A stretch of DNA of 64,000 bases, taken from contig NZ_VIYJ01000002.1 of assembly GCF_008087085.1 (NCBI RefSeq), forward strand, positions 62,001-126,000, in the 5' to 3' direction. Below are positions 61,856-64,000 of this stretch, in pieces. Position numbers and translations under genes: made by a program. Source of the stretch: Nocardioides rubriscoriae. GTDB lineage: Bacteria > Actinomycetota > Actinomycetes > Propionibacteriales > Nocardioidaceae. Position 1 is the stretch's first letter; each line of letters opens with the position of its first letter. The notes under the pieces were generated by a model that saw only the letters and a list, made by a program, of their open reading frames with translations, was not told where the DNA came from and made no database searches.

Positions 61856-63520
61856 ATGACCCGGGTCCGTCTCTCGCGCCGGCCCGGCGAGCGGGTGCTG
61901 GTGATCGACGACGACCGGCCCGGCGAGCCGCACGAGCTGGCCCTGGCCGACCTCGCGGCGTACGTCGCCGGGCGCGAGCCCGACGGGCCGCGCTGGGTCT
62001 GGGACGACACCGCGCGGTGGTACCCGTCGCTGCTGGCGGCCGGGGTACGGGTCGCGCGCTGCCACGACCTGCGCCTGGGCCACCACCTGCTGCGGCGCGC
62101 GCCCGCGGTCGACGCCGCGCTGCTGAGCGGGGAGGAGTCGGAGCACTGGGACCGTCTCGGCCCGGCCCAACCCTCGCACCCGACGCTCTTCTCGGTCGAC
62201 GACGCCGCCGAGCACCTGCGCGCCGACCTCGAGGACGACCGGCAGCTCGCGGCGGTGGCGGCCTCCGGCGAGGCCACCCGGCTGGGGCTGCTGCTGGCCG
62301 CGGAGTCGTCGGGCGCCCTGGTCGCCGTCGAGATGACCCACGCCGGCCTGCCGTGGCGCGTCGACGTGCACGAGCGCCTGCTCATCGACCTGCTGGGCCC
62401 GCGACCGCCGCGCGGGGCCCGCCCGCAGCGGCTCGAGGCCCTGGTCGAGGAGGTGCGCACGGCGTTCGTCGCCCCCGGTCTCAACCCCGACTCGCGCCAC
62501 GAGCTGCTGGGCGCCCTGCGGCGCGCCGGGCTCGAGGTCGCCGACACCCGGGCCTCGTCACTGCGGGCGCTCGACCACCCGGGCATCGAGCCGCTGCTGC
62601 GCTACAAGCACCTCGCGCACCTGTTCTCGACCAACGGCTGGGCGTGGATCGACCAGTGGGTCAGCGGCGGCCGGTTCCGGCCGTCGTACCAGCCGGCCGG
62701 GTCGACCACCGGCCGCTGGTCCTCCAACGGGGGCGGCGCACTGTCGATCCCCGTGCAGGTCCGGCCCGCGGCCGTGGCCGACGACGGCTGGGTGCTCGTG
62801 GTCGCCGACGTCGCCCAGCTCGAGCCGCGCGTGCTCGCCGGGATGAGCGGCGACCGGGCGCTGGCCCGCTCGGCGCGCGGCAACGACCTCTACCAGGGCA
62901 TGGTCGACGACGGCGCGGTCGCGACCCGCAGCGACGCCAAGCTCGGCCTGCTCGGGGCGATGTACGGCGCCACGAGCGGCGAGAGCGGACGGATGGTCGC
63001 CGGGCTCACCCGGCGCTACCCGGCGGCGTTCGGGCTCGTCGAGGACGCTGCGCGGGCCGGCGAGCGCGGCCAGGTGGTGCGCACGCTGCTGGGCCGCGGG
63101 TCGCCGGGGCTGGGGGAGGCCTGGGACCGCGACCCCGACGCGGTGCCGCTCGACCCCGACAGCCAGGCCCGCTACCGGCGCGCCTACGGCCGCTTCACCC
63201 GCAACTTCGTGGTGCAGGGCACCGGTGCCGAGTGGGCGCTGTGCTGGATCGCCGACCTGCGCAACCGGCTGTGGCGCCTGGGGGGCGACGGTCCGCTCAC
63301 GGCCCGCCCCCACCTGGTGTTCTTCCTGCACGACGAGGTCGTCGTGCACACCCCGGCCGCGTTGGCCGACGAGGTCGTGGCCGCGACCGGCGAGGCCGCG
63401 TCGACGGCGGCGGGTCTGCTCTTCCGCGAGATCGGCATCGACTTCCCCCTCACCACCTCGGTCGTCCGGTCCTACGCCGAGGCCGGCAAGGCGGGTGTGA
63501 GCACCGACGACCCGGCCTGA
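61856..63520 (+). CDS. Bifunctional 3'-5' exonuclease/DNA polymerase-type protein (Pol I family A, no 5'-3' exonuclease)
   Basis: The 554-residue product has a diverged N-terminal exonuclease-like region (~1-190). The family A polymerase domain has 'AGSTTGRWSSNGGGALSIP' (T/R motif), motif A 'VVADVAQLEPRVLAGMSGD', the O-helix region 'RSDAKLGLLGAMYGATSG' and motif C 'FFLHDEVVVHTP'. It lacks the 5'-3' nuclease of PolA and is shorter than Klenow-size Pol I. Actinobacteria carry such a second Pol I-like protein; its role (repair or damage tolerance) is not settled. Third-position GC is host-like. Confidence 0.85.
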   Translation: MTRVRLSRRPGERVLVIDDDRPGEPHELALADLAAYVAGREPDGPRWVWDDTARWYPSLLAAGVRVARCHDLRLGHHLLRRAPAVDAALLSGEESEHWDRLGPAQPSHPTLFSVDDAAEHLRADLEDDRQLAAVAASGEATRLGLLLAAESSGALVAVEMTHAGLPWRVDVHERLLIDLLGPRPPRGARPQRLEALVEEVRTAFVAPGLNPDSRHELLGALRRAGLEVADTRASSLRALDHPGIEPLLRYKHLAHLFSTNGWAWIDQWVSGGRFRPSYQPAGSTTGRWSSNGGGALSIPVQVRPAAVADDGWVLVVADVAQLEPRVLAGMSGDRALARSARGNDLYQGMVDDGAVATRSDAKLGLLGAMYGATSGESGRMVAGLTRRYPAAFGLVEDAARAGERGQVVRTLLGRGSPGLGEAWDRDPDAVPLDPDSQARYRRAYGRFTRNFVVQGTGAEWALCWIADLRNRLWRLGGDGPLTARPHLVFFLHDEVVVHTPAALADEVVAATGEAASTAAGLLFREIGIDFPLTTSVVRSYAEAGKAGVSTDDPA

Positions 63521-63538
63521 CCCGGGTTACGGTGGGCC

Positions 63539-64000
63539 ATGCGCGTGGGGGGCCAGGCCGGCAGACGCGCGTCCGCGCGCCCACGCGGACGCGTCGTCGT
63601 GGCGCTCGTCGCGCTGCTGCTGGTGGTCGTGACCCTGCGGGCGCGGTCCGACGCCGGCCCCGTAGCCCAGCCCTCGGCCGGCCACACCGGCCACGACGCC
63701 ATGCAGATGGTCGCGGCCAGCGCGGCGTCGTACGCCGCCTCGGCCCCCGACCTGCCCCGGCGCGGCTGGACCGCGCGGGCCGACACGGCCACCCGCGGCC
63801 ACCGCCCCGCCGCCGCGGTCGACGGTCGCCGCGGCACCTCGTGGCTGACCCGCCCCGGGGCGCGTGCCCCGCACGTGCTGACCCTCGACACCCGGCGTCT
63901 GCAACCCATGTCGGGCCTGCGCTACACCCCCGAGACCCGCCGCGCCGACCGACGGATCGGGCGCTACACGGTGCAGCTGAGCCGCGACGGCCGCCGGTTC
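63539..64000 (+). CDS. Secreted or anchored discoidin (F5/8 type C)-like protein, N-terminal part
   Basis: An ATG at 63539 opens a frame that runs off the window after 154 codons. A signal anchor ('VVVALVALLLVVVTLRARSDA') is followed by the start of an F5/8C domain: 'MVAASAASYAA', 'RRGWTARADTATRGHRPAAAVDGRRGTSWLTR', 'HVLTLDTRRLQPMSGLRYTPE' and 'IGRYTVQLSRDGRRF'. Such domains bind carbohydrate and are joined to glycosidases or oxidases, so the missing part probably holds the catalytic unit. A TACGGT box five bases before the ATG suggests a leaderless mRNA. Confidence 0.7.
   Translation, partial: MRVGGQAGRRASARPRGRVVVALVALLLVVVTLRARSDAGPVAQPSAGHTGHDAMQMVAASAASYAASAPDLPRRGWTARADTATRGHRPAAAVDGRRGTSWLTRPGARAPHVLTLDTRRLQPMSGLRYTPETRRADRRIGRYTVQLSRDGRRF

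Overview
The window is chromosomal DNA of a very high-GC actinobacterium, most likely Nocardioides or another member of the Nocardioidaceae. This rests on the G/C-saturated third codon positions, many GTG starts, many genes with a TANNNT -10 box only 5-8 nt before the start codon (leaderless), a GlgE-TreS-maltokinase-GlgB operon, a DUF222/HNH (13E12-type) gene, crotonyl-CoA carboxylase/reductase with MeaB, and the actinobacterial order nadD-rsfS-histidine phosphatase. The genus is an inference; no rRNA gene is present.

Layout. 1-16.1 kb: the tail of a zinc-type oxidoreductase; an MFS exporter; a short collagen-like secreted protein; DUF2237 and DUF427 proteins; an alpha/beta hydrolase-OsmC fusion followed by a decayed sigma-factor gene; a CsoR/CstR-type sensor with a DUF302 protein, a leader ORF and a double GC-tract operator; a GMC oxidoreductase; a GH114-like secreted protein; an alpha/beta hydrolase; SRPBCC and CGNR proteins; an EamA transporter; and an AI-2E-family transporter coupled to a DivIVA-like coiled-coil protein. 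16.2-20.8 kb: acyl-CoA metabolism (ccr, methylmalonyl-CoA epimerase, thiolase, meaB). 20.9-26.5 kb: an exported endonuclease/phosphatase-fold protein, a redox-dead thioredoxin-TPR protein, an EI24 protein, and LysR, EamA and TetR genes. 26.5-27.0 kb: two unrelated minisatellites, both with a 44-bp period. 27.0-44.0 kb: a GNAT-Nudix fusion and an alpha-glucan region (glgE-treS-mak-glgB on the minus strand, glgP on the plus strand, glgX on the minus strand), interrupted by a large M36 metalloprotease. 44.1-49.6 kb: enoyl-CoA hydratase, etfBA, a sigma/anti-sigma pair and an Asp-rich calcium-binding-like protein. 49.9-56.3 kb: the DUF222/HNH gene, dispersed repeats, an SGNH hydrolase, proA, a CDP-alcohol phosphatidyltransferase, a small membrane protein, nadD, rsfS and a histidine phosphatase.

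56.36-61.48 kb is an accessory island. An intact tRNA-Ala(GGC), its terminator and a REP-like element are followed by a damaged second tRNA copy. Then comes a visibly AT-richer block with three overlapping genes for exported proteins (an unknown anchored protein, a predicted amidase_3 and a lipoprotein with two neocarzinostatin-like domains), then an IS1380-type transposase, then a second copy of the terminator-REP module. 61.5-64 kb returns to core-like DNA: an antibiotic-biosynthesis-monooxygenase-type protein, a Pol I-like polymerase without a 5'-3' exonuclease domain, and the start of a discoidin-domain protein cut by the window edge.

How the genes work together. GlgE, TreS, maltokinase and GlgB turn trehalose, via maltose-1-phosphate, into branched alpha-glucan; GlgP and GlgX degrade it. 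Ccr, the epimerase, MeaB, thiolase, enoyl-CoA hydratase and ETF point to acetyl-/butyryl-/propionyl-CoA interconversion. The island operon looks like an envelope-acting secreted module of unknown purpose and is the best candidate here for an undescribed system.
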